A stretch of DNA of 64,000 bases from Peterkaempfera bronchialis (GCF_003258605.2 NZ_CP031264.1:3658001-3722000), one strand, 5' to 3'. Shown: positions 36,185-44,895, numbered from the stretch's first letter. Program-made: numbers and translations. Notes: a model not told the origin generated them from the sequence alone.

Positions 36185-36244
36185 GTGAGCGCCGGTGAGC
36201 GCCGGTGAGCGCCGGTGAGCAGTAGTGAGCAGTAGTGAGCACCG
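36185..36244 (+). repeat. Decamer repeat GTGAGCNNNN upstream of the MFS gene
   Basis: Six contiguous 10-bp units: GTGAGCGCCG three times, GTGAGCAGTA twice, then GTGAGCACCG. One helical turn per unit means that the constant GTGAGC faces one side of the DNA. It sits 120-180 bp upstream of the MFS start. Confidence 0.9.
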
Positions 36245-36363
36245 AACTGGGCTGGGCCCGGCCGAGCGGGCGGCCCAGTGTGGAGGCTGCCGTCGCAAGT
36301 GGCGGACCAGGGGAGGCCCGTTCGGGCGGTGCCCTGGTTGGTTCGGACCACCGGAAGCCCGTG

Positions 36364-37779
36364 ATGAGCGCTCACCCACCCATCGGGAACGCCCGCCGTA
36401 GCGGTGTCGTCCTGGCCGTGCTGACGGCCTCGCAGTTCCTGGTCTCGCTCAACACCTCGATCGTGAACGTCGCCCTGCCCGCGATCGGTGCCGATCTGCA
36501 CCTGTCGCAGACCTCGCTCAGCTGGATCGTCAACGCCTACCTGATCGCCTTCGGGGCGCTGCTGCCGGTGGGTGGGCGGCTGGCGGACCTGTTCGGCAGC
36601 CGCCGGACCTTCGCCGCCGGGCTCGCACTCTTCGCGGTCGGTTCCGTGGCGGCGAGCATCCCTTCCGGGGCCGCGCTGCTCGTCTCGGGCCGGGCGGTCC
36701 AGGGGGCCGGTGCGGCGGTGCTGTCACCGGCGGCGCTGGCCCTCGTGCTGTCGCTCTCCCCGGTGGGCCCGGTGCGGAACAGGGCGCTCGGCGTCTGGGG
36801 CGCGGTCTCGGCGGCCGGAGGCGCGGCCGGAGTGCTGGTCAGCGGGTTGCTGACCAGCCTGATCGGCTGGTGGGCGATCTTCGCGGTGAGCGCGGTGACC
36901 GCGATTCCGCTGCTGCTCCTGGTCCCGGCCCTGGTACCGGCCCCGGCCCCGGCCCCCGGCAGCCGGCGGCAGAACGGCAGGCTGGACCTGCCGGGGGCGC
37001 TGACCATCACCGCCGGGCTGGTGCTGCTGGTGTACGGGCTCGGCAGGACCGACTGGTCGAAGCCGCCGACGCTGCTGCTGCCGGCCGCCGGACTGGTACT
37101 GCTGTTCCTGCTCGCGCCGATCGAGCGACGGGCCGGCGACCCGCTGGTGCCGCCCGTACTGATGCGCAATCGGTCCCTGGTGGCGGGCAATGCGTTGATG
37201 CTGCTGCTCGGCATGGTCTGGATCGCCACCTTCTTCTTCCTGCCCCTGTACCAGCAGCGGGTCCTCGGCTACTCGCCGCTGATCGCCGGGGTCACCCAAC
37301 TCCCGCTGGCCGCAGCGCTGATGACGTCCTCGACGGTGGCCGGGCGGGTCAGGGGCACCCTCGTCCCCGGTCTGCTGCTGCTCGCCGCCGGACTGGCCTG
37401 GCTGTCCCGGGTCCCGGTGGGCGGCCACTTCGCCACCGACCTCCTCGGCCCGAGCCTGCTGATCGGCACCGGGCTGGGCCTCGCCTTCGTCCCGCTGACC
37501 GCGCTCGGCGTGGCAGGCGTGAGCGCGCGGTACGCCGGCGTGGCCGGCGGCCTGATCAACACCACCCGGCAGGTCGGCGGAGCCCTGGGCCTCGCGATCC
37601 TCACCGCCGTCGCCGCCCAGGCCACCCACGGCGGTACGCCCTCCCCGCACACCCTCGCCCACGGCTACCGCGAAGCCCTGCTCGGGGCGGCCGGGATCGC
37701 GCTGCTGAGCGCCGGCTGCGCCTGGATCCACACCGCGCGATCCCTGGCAGCAGAAGCCCGACCCGCCGTCGCCGACTGA
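36364..37779 (+). CDS. MFS transporter, DHA2/EmrB-QacA-like multidrug exporter
   Basis: 471 aa from ATG 36364 (a GTG one codon earlier is possible). Hydrophobicity indicates about 14 helices. Motifs: LNTSIVNVALPAIGADLHLSQTSLSWIVNAYLIAFGALLPVGGRLADLFGSRRTFAAG includes motif D1 and motif A (GRLADLFGSRR), and the motif C-like GAVSAAGGAAGVLVSGLL is antiporter-specific. It presumably exports hydrophobic compounds by proton exchange. It precedes a carotenoid oxygenase and an SRPBCC gene on the same strand, so export of an apocarotenoid or antibiotic is possible but unproven. Confidence 0.92.
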   Translation: MSAHPPIGNARRSGVVLAVLTASQFLVSLNTSIVNVALPAIGADLHLSQTSLSWIVNAYLIAFGALLPVGGRLADLFGSRRTFAAGLALFAVGSVAASIPSGAALLVSGRAVQGAGAAVLSPAALALVLSLSPVGPVRNRALGVWGAVSAAGGAAGVLVSGLLTSLIGWWAIFAVSAVTAIPLLLLVPALVPAPAPAPGSRRQNGRLDLPGALTITAGLVLLVYGLGRTDWSKPPTLLLPAAGLVLLFLLAPIERRAGDPLVPPVLMRNRSLVAGNALMLLLGMVWIATFFFLPLYQQRVLGYSPLIAGVTQLPLAAALMTSSTVAGRVRGTLVPGLLLLAAGLAWLSRVPVGGHFATDLLGPSLLIGTGLGLAFVPLTALGVAGVSARYAGVAGGLINTTRQVGGALGLAILTAVAAQATHGGTPSPHTLAHGYREALLGAAGIALLSAGCAWIHTARSLAAEARPAVAD

Positions 37780-37851
37780 GCCACCCGCCGCATCAACCCC
37801 GCCGCACAAACCGCCGTATCAACCCCGCCGCATCAAGGAGAGAAGCGCACC

Positions 37852-39198
37852 ATGTCCAAGCCGTATCTGACCGGCCACTACACCCCGCAGGTCGACGAGA
37901 CCACCGCATACGACCTCCGGGTCGAAGGCGCCCTGCCGCCCGAGCTGTCCGGCCGACTGCTGCGCAACGGCCACAACCCCAAGCCCGGTGTCACCCCCAC
38001 CCACTGGTTCAAGGGCAGCGGTATGGTCCACGGGATCCGGCTGCGCGCCGGCCGCGCCGAGTGGTACCGCAACCGCTGGGTGCACACCCCCGCCCTCGAC
38101 GGCGCCCCGTACCTGACCGAGCACGGACCCGACCTGACGGCCAGCACCGCCGGCACCCACATCATCGAGCACGCCGGTCGCCTGCTCGCCCTGTGCGAGT
38201 CCAACCTCCCCTTTGAGCTGACGGCCGATCTGGAGACCGTCGGCGCCTATGACTTCGACGGCAAGCTCACCGAGGTCATGACCGCCCACCCCAAGCAGGA
38301 CCCGGTCACCGGCGAACTGCACTTCTTCAGCTCGTCCCCCTTCCCGCCCTTCCTGACCTACCATGTCGCCTCCACCAAGGGCGAGCTGCTTCTCAGCGAG
38401 CAGGTGCCCGGCGCCACCGCCTCCCTCAAGCACGACTTTGCGATCACCCAGGGCCATGTCGTCTTCATCGAGGGCACCGTGACCTTCGACCCCACCGAGA
38501 CCTCCGGCATCCCGTATGCCTGGAAGGACGGGCAACCGGCCCGGATCGGCGTGATGCCGCGCGGCCGGGGCGGTGCCGCCGCGATCCGCTGGTACGACAT
38601 CGAGCCCGGCTCCATGCTGCACGCCGCCAATGCGTACGAGGACGTCGAGGGCCGGATCGTGCTGGAGGGTCCGGCGGTCGACAGGCGCGGCTTCCAGACC
38701 TCCTGGAACTGGTGGGTGGGCGCACCCGGGCGCGGCAGCGAGCCCAACTCCCGCTCCTTCGAGCGGCAGTGGGTGATCGACCCGAGGACCGGGACGGTCT
38801 CCGAGCGGAACACCGACGACCTGGTCGTGGAGTTCCCCACCATCAACGAGGACCTGCTCGGCCGGGAACACCGCTACCAGTACGCGGTCTGCTTCCCCGA
38901 CGACCGCGGCATGGGCAACTACGGCGTCGTCAAGTACGACCGCCGCACCGGCGGCCGGCAGGTCCGCCTGGTCGGCGACGGCCGACTGCCCAGCGAGGCG
39001 GTCTACGTCCCTGCCCAGGGCGCCGGTTCGGAGGACGAGGGCTATCTGCTCACCGTTGTCAGCGACCTGCACGCCGATGCCTCGCAGGTGCTCGTGCTGG
39101 ACGCCTCCGACCTTGGGGCTGTCCCGGTCGCCACGATCCACCTGCCGCGCCGCGTCACTGCGGGCATCCACGGCTCCTGGGTCCCCGACCAGGACTGA
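37852..39198 (+). CDS. Carotenoid cleavage oxygenase (RPE65/CCD family)
   Basis: 448 aa from ATG 37852 with AAGGAG upstream. Family features: LPPELSGRLLRNGHNPKPG, THWFKGSGMVHGIRLRAGRAEWYRNRWV. The candidate iron-ligand His regions are AHPKQDPVTGELHFF (about 145), SLKHDFAITQGHVVF (about 195), AANAYEDVEGRIVLEG preceded by MLHAA (about 260), and the final HGSWVPDQD. These non-heme Fe(II) enzymes oxidatively cleave carotenoid or stilbene double bonds. It lies 72 bp after the MFS gene, with a short CCGC(A/G)TCAACCC repeat between, and 64 bp before an SRPBCC gene; an operon is plausible. Confidence 0.92.
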   Translation: MSKPYLTGHYTPQVDETTAYDLRVEGALPPELSGRLLRNGHNPKPGVTPTHWFKGSGMVHGIRLRAGRAEWYRNRWVHTPALDGAPYLTEHGPDLTASTAGTHIIEHAGRLLALCESNLPFELTADLETVGAYDFDGKLTEVMTAHPKQDPVTGELHFFSSSPFPPFLTYHVASTKGELLLSEQVPGATASLKHDFAITQGHVVFIEGTVTFDPTETSGIPYAWKDGQPARIGVMPRGRGGAAAIRWYDIEPGSMLHAANAYEDVEGRIVLEGPAVDRRGFQTSWNWWVGAPGRGSEPNSRSFERQWVIDPRTGTVSERNTDDLVVEFPTINEDLLGREHRYQYAVCFPDDRGMGNYGVVKYDRRTGGRQVRLVGDGRLPSEAVYVPAQGAGSEDEGYLLTVVSDLHADASQVLVLDASDLGAVPVATIHLPRRVTAGIHGSWVPDQD

Positions 39199-39262
39199 CC
39201 GCACCGCCGACCACCGCCGACCACCGCCGACCACCGCGAACCGATCCGACCGAGGAGACACC

Positions 39263-39700
39263 GTGAAGGACATCGACCGCACCGCCCCCGTTGTCGTCGA
39301 ACTGGAGACGCAGGTCCATGCCACCCCCGCAACCCTGTGGCGGTTGCACACCGACGTCGACAACTGGCCGACCTGGAACCCGGGCATCGACAAGGCCGCG
39401 CTCCGGGGCGACTTCGCCGAGGGCAGCCGCTTCGACTGGGAGACCTCCGGGCTGAGCATCGGCTCGACCATCGCCGAGGTCGTACCGCTGCGGCGCACCG
39501 TGTGGGGCGGCCCCGCACACGGCATCGAGGGCATCCACGTCTGGACGTTCAGCCCCACCGAGGACGGCACCCGGGTCATCTCCCAGGAGTCCTGGTCGGG
39601 TCCGCCCATCGAGGCGAACCCGGACGGTATGCGCGCCGCTCTGGAGGCATCCATCCACGCCTGGCTCGACGCCCTCAAGGCCGCCGCCGAACAGGTCTGA
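39263..39700 (+). CDS. SRPBCC-family (START/Bet v1-like) ligand-binding protein
   Basis: 145 aa from GTG 39263 with GAGGAG upstream. The START-like pattern is clear: VVVELETQVHATPATLWRLHTDVDNWPTWNPGIDKAALRGDF, then GSRFDWETSGLSIGSTIAEVVPLRRTVWGG, FSPTEDGTRVISQESW and a C-terminal helix (RAALEASIHAWLDALKAAAEQ). Members bind hydrophobic ligands or act as polyketide cyclases. Its position directly behind a carotenoid oxygenase suggests that it handles that enzyme's substrate or product. Confidence 0.85.
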   Translation: MKDIDRTAPVVVELETQVHATPATLWRLHTDVDNWPTWNPGIDKAALRGDFAEGSRFDWETSGLSIGSTIAEVVPLRRTVWGGPAHGIEGIHVWTFSPTEDGTRVISQESWSGPPIEANPDGMRAALEASIHAWLDALKAAAEQV

Positions 39701-39775
39701 CCGAACCCGAGGGCTCCTCCCCGACGACCTCCCGCTCCCGGCGTATCCGGCCTTTCCTGGACAACCGGTGAGCCT

Positions 39776-39952
39776 GTGCGCTCAGCGGTAAGCGGCGAGG
39801 AAGGTCCGGACGCCGGCGGCGGCGTGGTGGTCGAGATCGGTCCGGGTGTGCTGGAGGCTGCCGTCTCCTGGCTCAAAGCCGAGCACGGGCTGGGGCACGG
39901 CCACGCCAACGCCCTTGTCGCGCACACCCTCGCCGAGGGCCGCAGCGAGTGA
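39776..39952 (+). pseudogene. DUF4287-like C-terminal fragment
   Basis: A 58-codon frame from GTG 39776. The second half, AAVSWLKAEHGLGHGHANAL, matches the diagnostic end of DUF4287 proteins (WLKxEHGLGHG...ALV). The normal N-terminal half is missing and replaced by sequence that reads better on the opposite strand. I take it as a truncated remnant, though a short product cannot be excluded. Confidence 0.6.
39782..39862 (-). pseudogene. C-terminal tail of a lost minus-strand regulator-like gene
   Basis: Reading leftward, GSLQHTRTDLDHHAAAGVRTFLAAYR ends at a stop at 39782. The RTDLDHHAAAGVRTFLAAYR ending (broken into segments TDLDHHAAAG and VRTFLAAYR) looks like the last helix of a TetR-type or similar protein. 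Nothing upstream continues it; it abuts the DUF4287 fragment head to head. Low-confidence relic. Confidence 0.4.
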
Positions 39953-40042
39953 ACCGTCCTGGTCCGCCTCGAACCGGTGCGGCGACGGGTTTCACCAGGC
40001 GGCCGCCGCTCGCGACGGCCGACGGCGTTGGTAACGCGCAGG

Positions 40043-40729
40043 TCAGGACGGTGTGTCCGCAGCGCGCATGGAGACGACCGCGTCCGCGACGGTACTCCGG
40101 TACAGGCCCAGCTTCGGCTTGAGTACCAGAGCACCGGAGCCGAGGGGGAAGTTGAGCGTTTCGGCGTTGGCCATGTGGTTGCCGTCGGCCAGGACGTTCA
40201 GCTCGTCGAGTCCCCTGGCGGTGCCGGTGGTCGCGCCGCTGGGGTCGAGGTCGATGACCGCATAGGCGGTCCGCCCGGCGTACAACGGGTAGGCGGGCGC
40301 ACCCCCCAGACCGCTCGGGACCAGCGGCTTCACGGCCCGGCTGCGGTCCGCAGAGCGCGAGTTGTCCAGGTAGACCAGCGGGTAGTGGCTCAGGCCGCAG
40401 GAGCGCGCGCCGACGTTGCGAACCTCGATCACCCGTTGGGTAGGCGCCGAGCCCCGGCGGACAACGTGCACCGACAGCTGCCGACTGGAGCACGGGTGCG
40501 TATAGGCGTAGCTGTCGCTGTCGCCGCTCGAACCTCTCCTGCCGGCCGGCGCCGAAGCGGACAGAGCGGAGACCGGCACGGCGGTACCCGAGCGGGCGGG
40601 CGGGACGGGCGCCTGCTGCGCCGGTGCCGCTCCGCCCACCGCAGCGGTGGAGCCGGGCTGACAGGCGGTGAGCGCGAGGGCGCCGAGCAGGACGGCGGCG
40701 GTGGACGACAGAGCGGACTTCACGGACAT
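40043..40729 (-). CDS. DUF4232-domain lipoprotein
   Basis: 228 aa from ATG 40729 (MSVKSALSSTAAVLLGALALTAC). The lipobox LTAC (Cys 23) predicts a membrane-anchored lipoprotein. After a Pro/Ala/Ser linker, the DUF4232 domain (about 75-220) shows THPCSSRQLSVHVV, TQRVIEVRNVGARSCGLSHYPLVYLDN and a C-terminal WF-less strand set; two Cys (CSSR and SCGL) likely form a disulfide. DUF4232 proteins are abundant extracytoplasmic proteins of unknown function in streptomycetes. Confidence 0.82.
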   Translation of the reverse strand: MSVKSALSSTAAVLLGALALTACQPGSTAAVGGAAPAQQAPVPPARSGTAVPVSALSASAPAGRRGSSGDSDSYAYTHPCSSRQLSVHVVRRGSAPTQRVIEVRNVGARSCGLSHYPLVYLDNSRSADRSRAVKPLVPSGLGGAPAYPLYAGRTAYAVIDLDPSGATTGTARGLDELNVLADGNHMANAETLNFPLGSGALVLKPKLGLYRSTVADAVVSMRAADTPS

Positions 40730-40817
40730 GGTGGTCAGCCTTCGCTGGGATCGATTCGGATGCCGCAACCCTGCGCCGCATCTCGTCCCGGATGCCAGAG
40801 AATCGCCACAGTCGGAG

Positions 40818-41262
40818 ATGCTGGAACGATTTCACCCACCTGTCGTACTGGGAGCCGTCGCCGTGATCGCCGCCGTACTTCCGCTGGTGCTGCCCACCGG
40901 TAGCGGCGCCGACGACACGCGGGCCTCCGCACCCCTCACGCAGCAGCCGACGGGTCCGTCCGCTTCCGCAGCGGCCTCCGGCCCGGCCCGTGCCCGGCCA
41001 GGTGGGAAGCAACCGGGCCGCCGCCGTCTCCGACTTCCCCTTCCGGGTCTCCGCCGACGACCCGCAGGTCCTCGACGTGGACGCCCACACCGCAGACCGC
41101 GACGTCAGCTGGTACCTGAAGCTCGTCTGGAGCTGCGGTGACCGCCAGGGCGCCCTCCGCGTCGACGACCACGGCAGGCCCTTCCGCACGGCCGGTCTGA
41201 AGGGCGACCCCACCTACTTCTACGACGGCACCGCCTGGTCACCCGCGCCACCGCAGAGCTGA
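40818..41262 (+). pseudogene. Frameshifted single-TM protein gene
   Basis: Frame 1 from ATG 40818 encodes MLERFHPPVVLGAVAVIAAV, a TM helix and a Thr/Ser/Pro linker. It loses coding character near 40985, where frame +1 takes over (VSDFPFRVSADDPQVLDVDAH, DRDVSWYLKLVWSCGDRQGA, RVDDHGRPFRTAGLKGDPTY) and runs to the stop at 41262. The two halves together look like one extracytoplasmic protein of about 147 aa with a C-terminal domain common in streptomycetes. One indel or a sequencing error would explain the split. Confidence 0.6.
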
Positions 41263-41300
41263 AGCCCTGCGGGGCGGCACCGTACGCCGACCGAAGGAGC

Positions 41301-41790
41301 TCACGCGGCGCCGCCCGGGCGACCGACGGCGGCGGGTCTCTGTCTGCCGGGTGAGGCAGTAGCGGCGCAGTAGGCGTCGGGCTCCGTGGCGGTTCGGACC
41401 AGCAGGGTGAGCGCATCCCCGTCCGGAGTGCCGGCGGCGGCGGTGGCGACGACGATGCGCTGACCGGGGGCGAGCGGCACCGACAGGGTCTGCTGGGCAA
41501 CGGTCAGCCGGCCCACGAGCGGGTGACGCATGGCGTGGACCGCGACATCGCAGTCACGAACCCGGTGGTCGGCCCAGAGGGCAGCGAACTCCGGGCTGCG
41601 GATCGTCAACTCGCCGATCAGCGCGGCCAGCAGCGGGTCGTCGGGGTGCTCGCCGGCCATGAGGCGCAGGTTCCCGACAACGGCTCGGGCCTTGGTCGGC
41701 CAGTCGGCGTACAGGTCGCGGGTGTGCGCGTCGAGGAAGACCAGCCGGGCCATGTTGGGCCGGCCGACCGCGTCCTCGGGGGCCCGGGCT
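41301..41790 (-). pseudogene. C-terminal ligand domain of an XRE/MmyB-type regulator, truncated
   Basis: On the minus strand, GRPNMARLVFLDAHTRDLYADW, TKARAVVGNLRLMAGEHPDD, LTIRSPEFAALWADHRVRDC, and VGRLTVAQQTLSVPLAPGQR form the MmyB-like ligand-binding domain of helix-turn-helix regulators (GRPNM..LFLD, FAxLWA.H.V). The N-terminal HTH domain is absent. Upstream sequence abruptly becomes a metallo-hydrolase fragment on the other strand. A decayed gene. Confidence 0.75.
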
Positions 41791-41793
41791 TCG

Positions 41794-42214
41794 GTCGCGG
41801 CAACCAGAACGCGTTCGAGGACAGCGTCGCGCCCGTGCACGCCGCCGGACAGCTCCGGCTGTGGGACGGCGAGCGCCATCGGATCGACGGCAATCCCACC
41901 CTTGTGCTCGCCGCCGGGCACACGCCCGGATCCGCCGTCGTGTCCCTGGAATCGAAGGGCGAATCGGCGGTCTTCGCCGGTGACCTGCTCCACAGCCCGC
42001 TCCAAGTCTCGCATCCCGAGATGGACAGTTGCTTCTGCGAGGACCCCGCCGCCGCGCGCGCCGGCCGGGAACGGCTGCTACAGCAGGAACCGACCGCCGT
42101 GCGCTCCTCCTGCCGGCCCACTTCGGCACCTCGGGCGCCGCCCGTGTCGGCCGTGACGGTGACCGCTTCACCATCACCGGGTGGGCCGCCTTCTCCAGCG
42201 GCACGGCTGCATGA
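41794..42214 (+). pseudogene. MBL-fold metallo-hydrolase fragment, truncated and frameshifted
   Basis: FEDSVAPVHAAGQLRLWDG, NPTLVLAAGHTPGSAVVSLE (HTPGS zinc-site motif), AVFAGDLLHSPLQVSHPEMD (GD metal-bridging Asp) and SCFCEDPAAARAGRERLL are typical of the C-terminal half of MBL-fold hydrolases. A frameshift near 42090 moves the ending LLLPAHFGTSGAARVGRDGD to another frame, stopping at 42214. The N-terminal HxHxDH half is missing. Divergent remnant joined back to back with the MmyB fragment. Confidence 0.75.
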
Positions 42215-42267
42215 CCCGACCGCGCACCAGCCCCGACGACAACGACACCCCGTCAAGGACCAGGACC

Positions 42268-42990
42268 ATGAACCGAGTCATCCGAGCCGCCGTCACCGCG
42301 ATGCTCACCGCGACCGCCCTGACCTCTGCGTCCGCGCTCACTGCGGGGACCGCCCAGGCCCAGTCGGCCCGCTCCGCCACCAGCACGGCCGTGCCGTCGC
42401 TGGTCCACCCGGAGATCCTGGCCCACTTCGGCCTCGCCGAGGGCCAGATGCCGGAGAACATCGTCCTCGACGAGCACGGTGCCGTCGACCTCACCTTTGC
42501 CGGCAGCCGCCAGGTCGCCCGGGTCGACGCGGCCGACCGTACCCGCATCCTGGCAACCCTGCCCGCCCCTGCGGCCGCCGACGGCGCGAACAGCCCGGTG
42601 CTGCACTTCCCCCTCACGACCGGCCTGGTCCGCACACCCGACGGCACCCTGTACGCCCTCTACGCCGCAGGCAGCTCCGCGCTCACCGGCCTGTGGAGGA
42701 TCCCCGCAGGAGGCAGTGCCCGGCAGGTCGCACACCTACCCGGCGACGGCCTCCCGAACGGCCTCGCCCTCTCCGCCGACCACAGCAACGTCTACGCCGC
42801 CGACAGCGTTCTCGGCGCCGTCTACCGCATCGACCTCTCCAGCGGCACGGTCACCACCTGGGCGAAGGGGCCGACGCTCCAGCCGACAGCGCAGCTCACA
42901 CGCCAGGGACGGCGCCAACGAACTCCGCCCCCTTGTGGTGGGGATGCGTCGAGTGCCGGGCGCATCCCCACCACCGGCCAACTCAGGTGA
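42268..42990 (+). pseudogene. Secreted SMP-30/gluconolactonase-like protein, C-terminally truncated
   Basis: ATG 42268 gives a Sec signal (MNRVIRAAVTAMLTATALTS...ALTAGTAQA) and propeller blades: HFGLAEGQMPENIVLDEHGAVDLTFAGSRQVARV, TTGLVRTPDGTLYALYAAG, LPNGLALSADHSNVYAADSVLGAVYRIDL. These are typical of SMP-30/strictosidine-synthase-like lactonases. Homology stops near 42890 (TTWAKGPTLQPTA), then the frame runs through a terminator hairpin with atypical residues. About one third of the propeller is missing, so activity is unlikely. Confidence 0.65.
42935..42974. terminator. Perfect 13-bp hairpin terminator
   Basis: GTGGTGGGGATGC pairs exactly with GCATCCCCACCAC around a 14-nt loop, 9 bp beyond the stop of the minus-strand Ig-like protein gene. 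It also lies inside the aberrant end of the SMP-30-like frame. Confidence 0.85.
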
Positions 42991-44686
42991 CGGTGATGCG
43001 CGCCACGGAGCTGGTCGCCGTCGCGAACCGTGCGGTCGCCCGCGTTACCACGCGATAGGAGAAGTGGCCCTTGGCCTTCTCCCGCAGGGTGAACGCCGCC
43101 GTGCCGGCGGCGGACTGGCGGGCGGTGGCCACGGTGTACCAGCGGCCGGACCGGTAGACCTGGAGGTCGACGAGGGCACGGGTCTCGCGGCTGGAGGCCG
43201 TCGCCGTGAAGCGGACCGTCTTGCCGTGGGCCACGCGTGCGGCCGACGCCTTCAGGGCCAGCTTGGGGGCGACCTTGACGGTGAATGTCGAGGTGGAGAC
43301 CAACTGGCGCTTGCTGTCGGTGGTGACCGCCCTGTAGGTGGCGTTCTCCTTGGGAACGAAGTCGAACCACCTCCCGGTGCCGTTCGCGAGCGTGCTGGTC
43401 TTGGCCACCGTGTGCCACACACTGCTTCCGGCGTAGCGGGCCTGCAGCGCCACCGGACGCGAGGGCACCGCCTCGCTGAGGCCGCTGCGCAGCTGCACCG
43501 CGGCCGACACCTTCCGTCCCTGGACGACCCCGGCGCGGGGCAACTGCTGGACGAACAGCTGCAGTCGGTTGGGTACGACCGTGACGGTGGTCGCGGTGGT
43601 GTGGGAGGCGCCCGTGCTGTCGGTGGCGGTGACGGCGATCTGGTGCGTACCCAGGCCCAGACCGGCCTGCGGCAGCTCCTCGGACCAGTTGGCCTTCACG
43701 TTGTGGTACCTGCAGCCGTCCAGGCCCAGGGGGGTCCAGCAGCCGTCGCTCTCCCGGTGCGTGACCACGGTGCGGCCGTCGACGGCGATCGAGACCTCGG
43801 TCAGCCACTGCTGCAGGTACTGCGGGCCCGGCAGGACCGTGTTCCAGCCGTTCGGCAGCGCCGCGGTCCAGCTGATGCCGAACTGCGTGCCGCCGTTCTC
43901 GTCGAGGGTCCTGTTGTACGGATCCACGGTGACGCTGGGGCCGGGGCTGGCGGTGACGCTGAAGCTCATGGGGGCCGAGCGGTAGCCGTCGCGGTCCACC
44001 GCGACCGCAGTCACAGTCCGGTAGCCGGCGAGGCCCGCGAACGTCGTGGTGAAGGTGTAGGGCGCCGTGCTGTCGGTGGCCGCCGGCGTATTGCCGACGA
44101 TGTAGTAGAAGTCCACATGGTCGATCGGTGTACCGTCCGCGGACGGTTGGGCGTCGACGGAGAAGGTGGTCGGCCCCCACACGACCGCCTGCCGGGCGGG
44201 GGAGACGGCGGTCAGGTGGGGATTGGCGGTCCGGACGGTGGCGTCGGTCTCCAGCGTGCGGCTCTGCTCGGGCGCGGTCCCGTCGGTGGCTGTCTCGTCC
44301 ACGCTGACATGGAGGTTCACCGGGCCGTCGGGCAGGTTCTTGGTGTCCAGGTGGAACCAGGCGTAGTAGCCGTTGTAGGCGTACGCGGTCCCGGTGATCG
44401 TGGTTGTGCCTCCGGAGGCGTCGGTGATCGTCAAGGTGGCGTTGCTCAGGTCCTTGACGACGAAACCCGCGTCGGGTGCGATGTCCGCGCGGATGTCGAC
44501 CTGCCCCCAGTAGGCACCGGACGGCAGGGGCGCCGGGCGGGCTTGAAGCTTGGTGTCGAACGATTCGTATGTGGTGACGGCGGTGATCCCCGTGGTGCTT
44601 CCGCCAGGAGCGGGTGACGGATCGTCCGCCCAGGCGGTGGCGGGAGCCGAGAGCGCGAGGGCCGCGGCAACGGCCACGGTCGGCAA
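42983..44686 (-). CDS. Secreted Ig-like multi-domain protein
   Basis: 567 aa if initiated at the TTG at 44686; the signal peptide core VAVAAALALSAPATAWA is clear. A basic stretch (IRRRSS) encoded just upstream suggests that the true start is further out (see findings). The mature protein is all-beta: an N-terminal domain about 30-130, a cadherin/Ig-like region about 140-240 (ANPHLTAVSPARQAVVWGPTTFSVDAQ), a central domain about 250-370 with two Cys (CWTPLGLDGCRYHN), and two C-terminal domains about 380-567 (YAGSSVWHTVAKTSTLANG, YRSGRWYTVATARQSAAG) like those found in streptomycete surface proteins. Ligand unknown. Confidence 0.78.
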   Translation of the reverse strand: MPTVAVAAALALSAPATAWADDPSPAPGGSTTGITAVTTYESFDTKLQARPAPLPSGAYWGQVDIRADIAPDAGFVVKDLSNATLTITDASGGTTTITGTAYAYNGYYAWFHLDTKNLPDGPVNLHVSVDETATDGTAPEQSRTLETDATVRTANPHLTAVSPARQAVVWGPTTFSVDAQPSADGTPIDHVDFYYIVGNTPAATDSTAPYTFTTTFAGLAGYRTVTAVAVDRDGYRSAPMSFSVTASPGPSVTVDPYNRTLDENGGTQFGISWTAALPNGWNTVLPGPQYLQQWLTEVSIAVDGRTVVTHRESDGCWTPLGLDGCRYHNVKANWSEELPQAGLGLGTHQIAVTATDSTGASHTTATTVTVVPNRLQLFVQQLPRAGVVQGRKVSAAVQLRSGLSEAVPSRPVALQARYAGSSVWHTVAKTSTLANGTGRWFDFVPKENATYRAVTTDSKRQLVSTSTFTVKVAPKLALKASAARVAHGKTVRFTATASSRETRALVDLQVYRSGRWYTVATARQSAAGTAAFTLREKAKGHFSYRVVTRATARFATATSSVARITVT

Positions 44687-44895
44687 TACGCTGCTGCGGC
44701 GGCGTATGACGTGTATGACGTGCTCCTAGTTCGAACCCGCGGCCCGGCCGCAGGAAGTGAGGGCCGATGACCGGCCGGAGCAGTCTAGGAGCGCCCACCC
44801 CGTCCGACCAGGGGTGGCGTACCCGGTACGGCGCTGGGGCCGTCCCTTTCGTCCCCGGAGCGGATGCAAGGTCCGGTCCGATACCAGCACACGGC

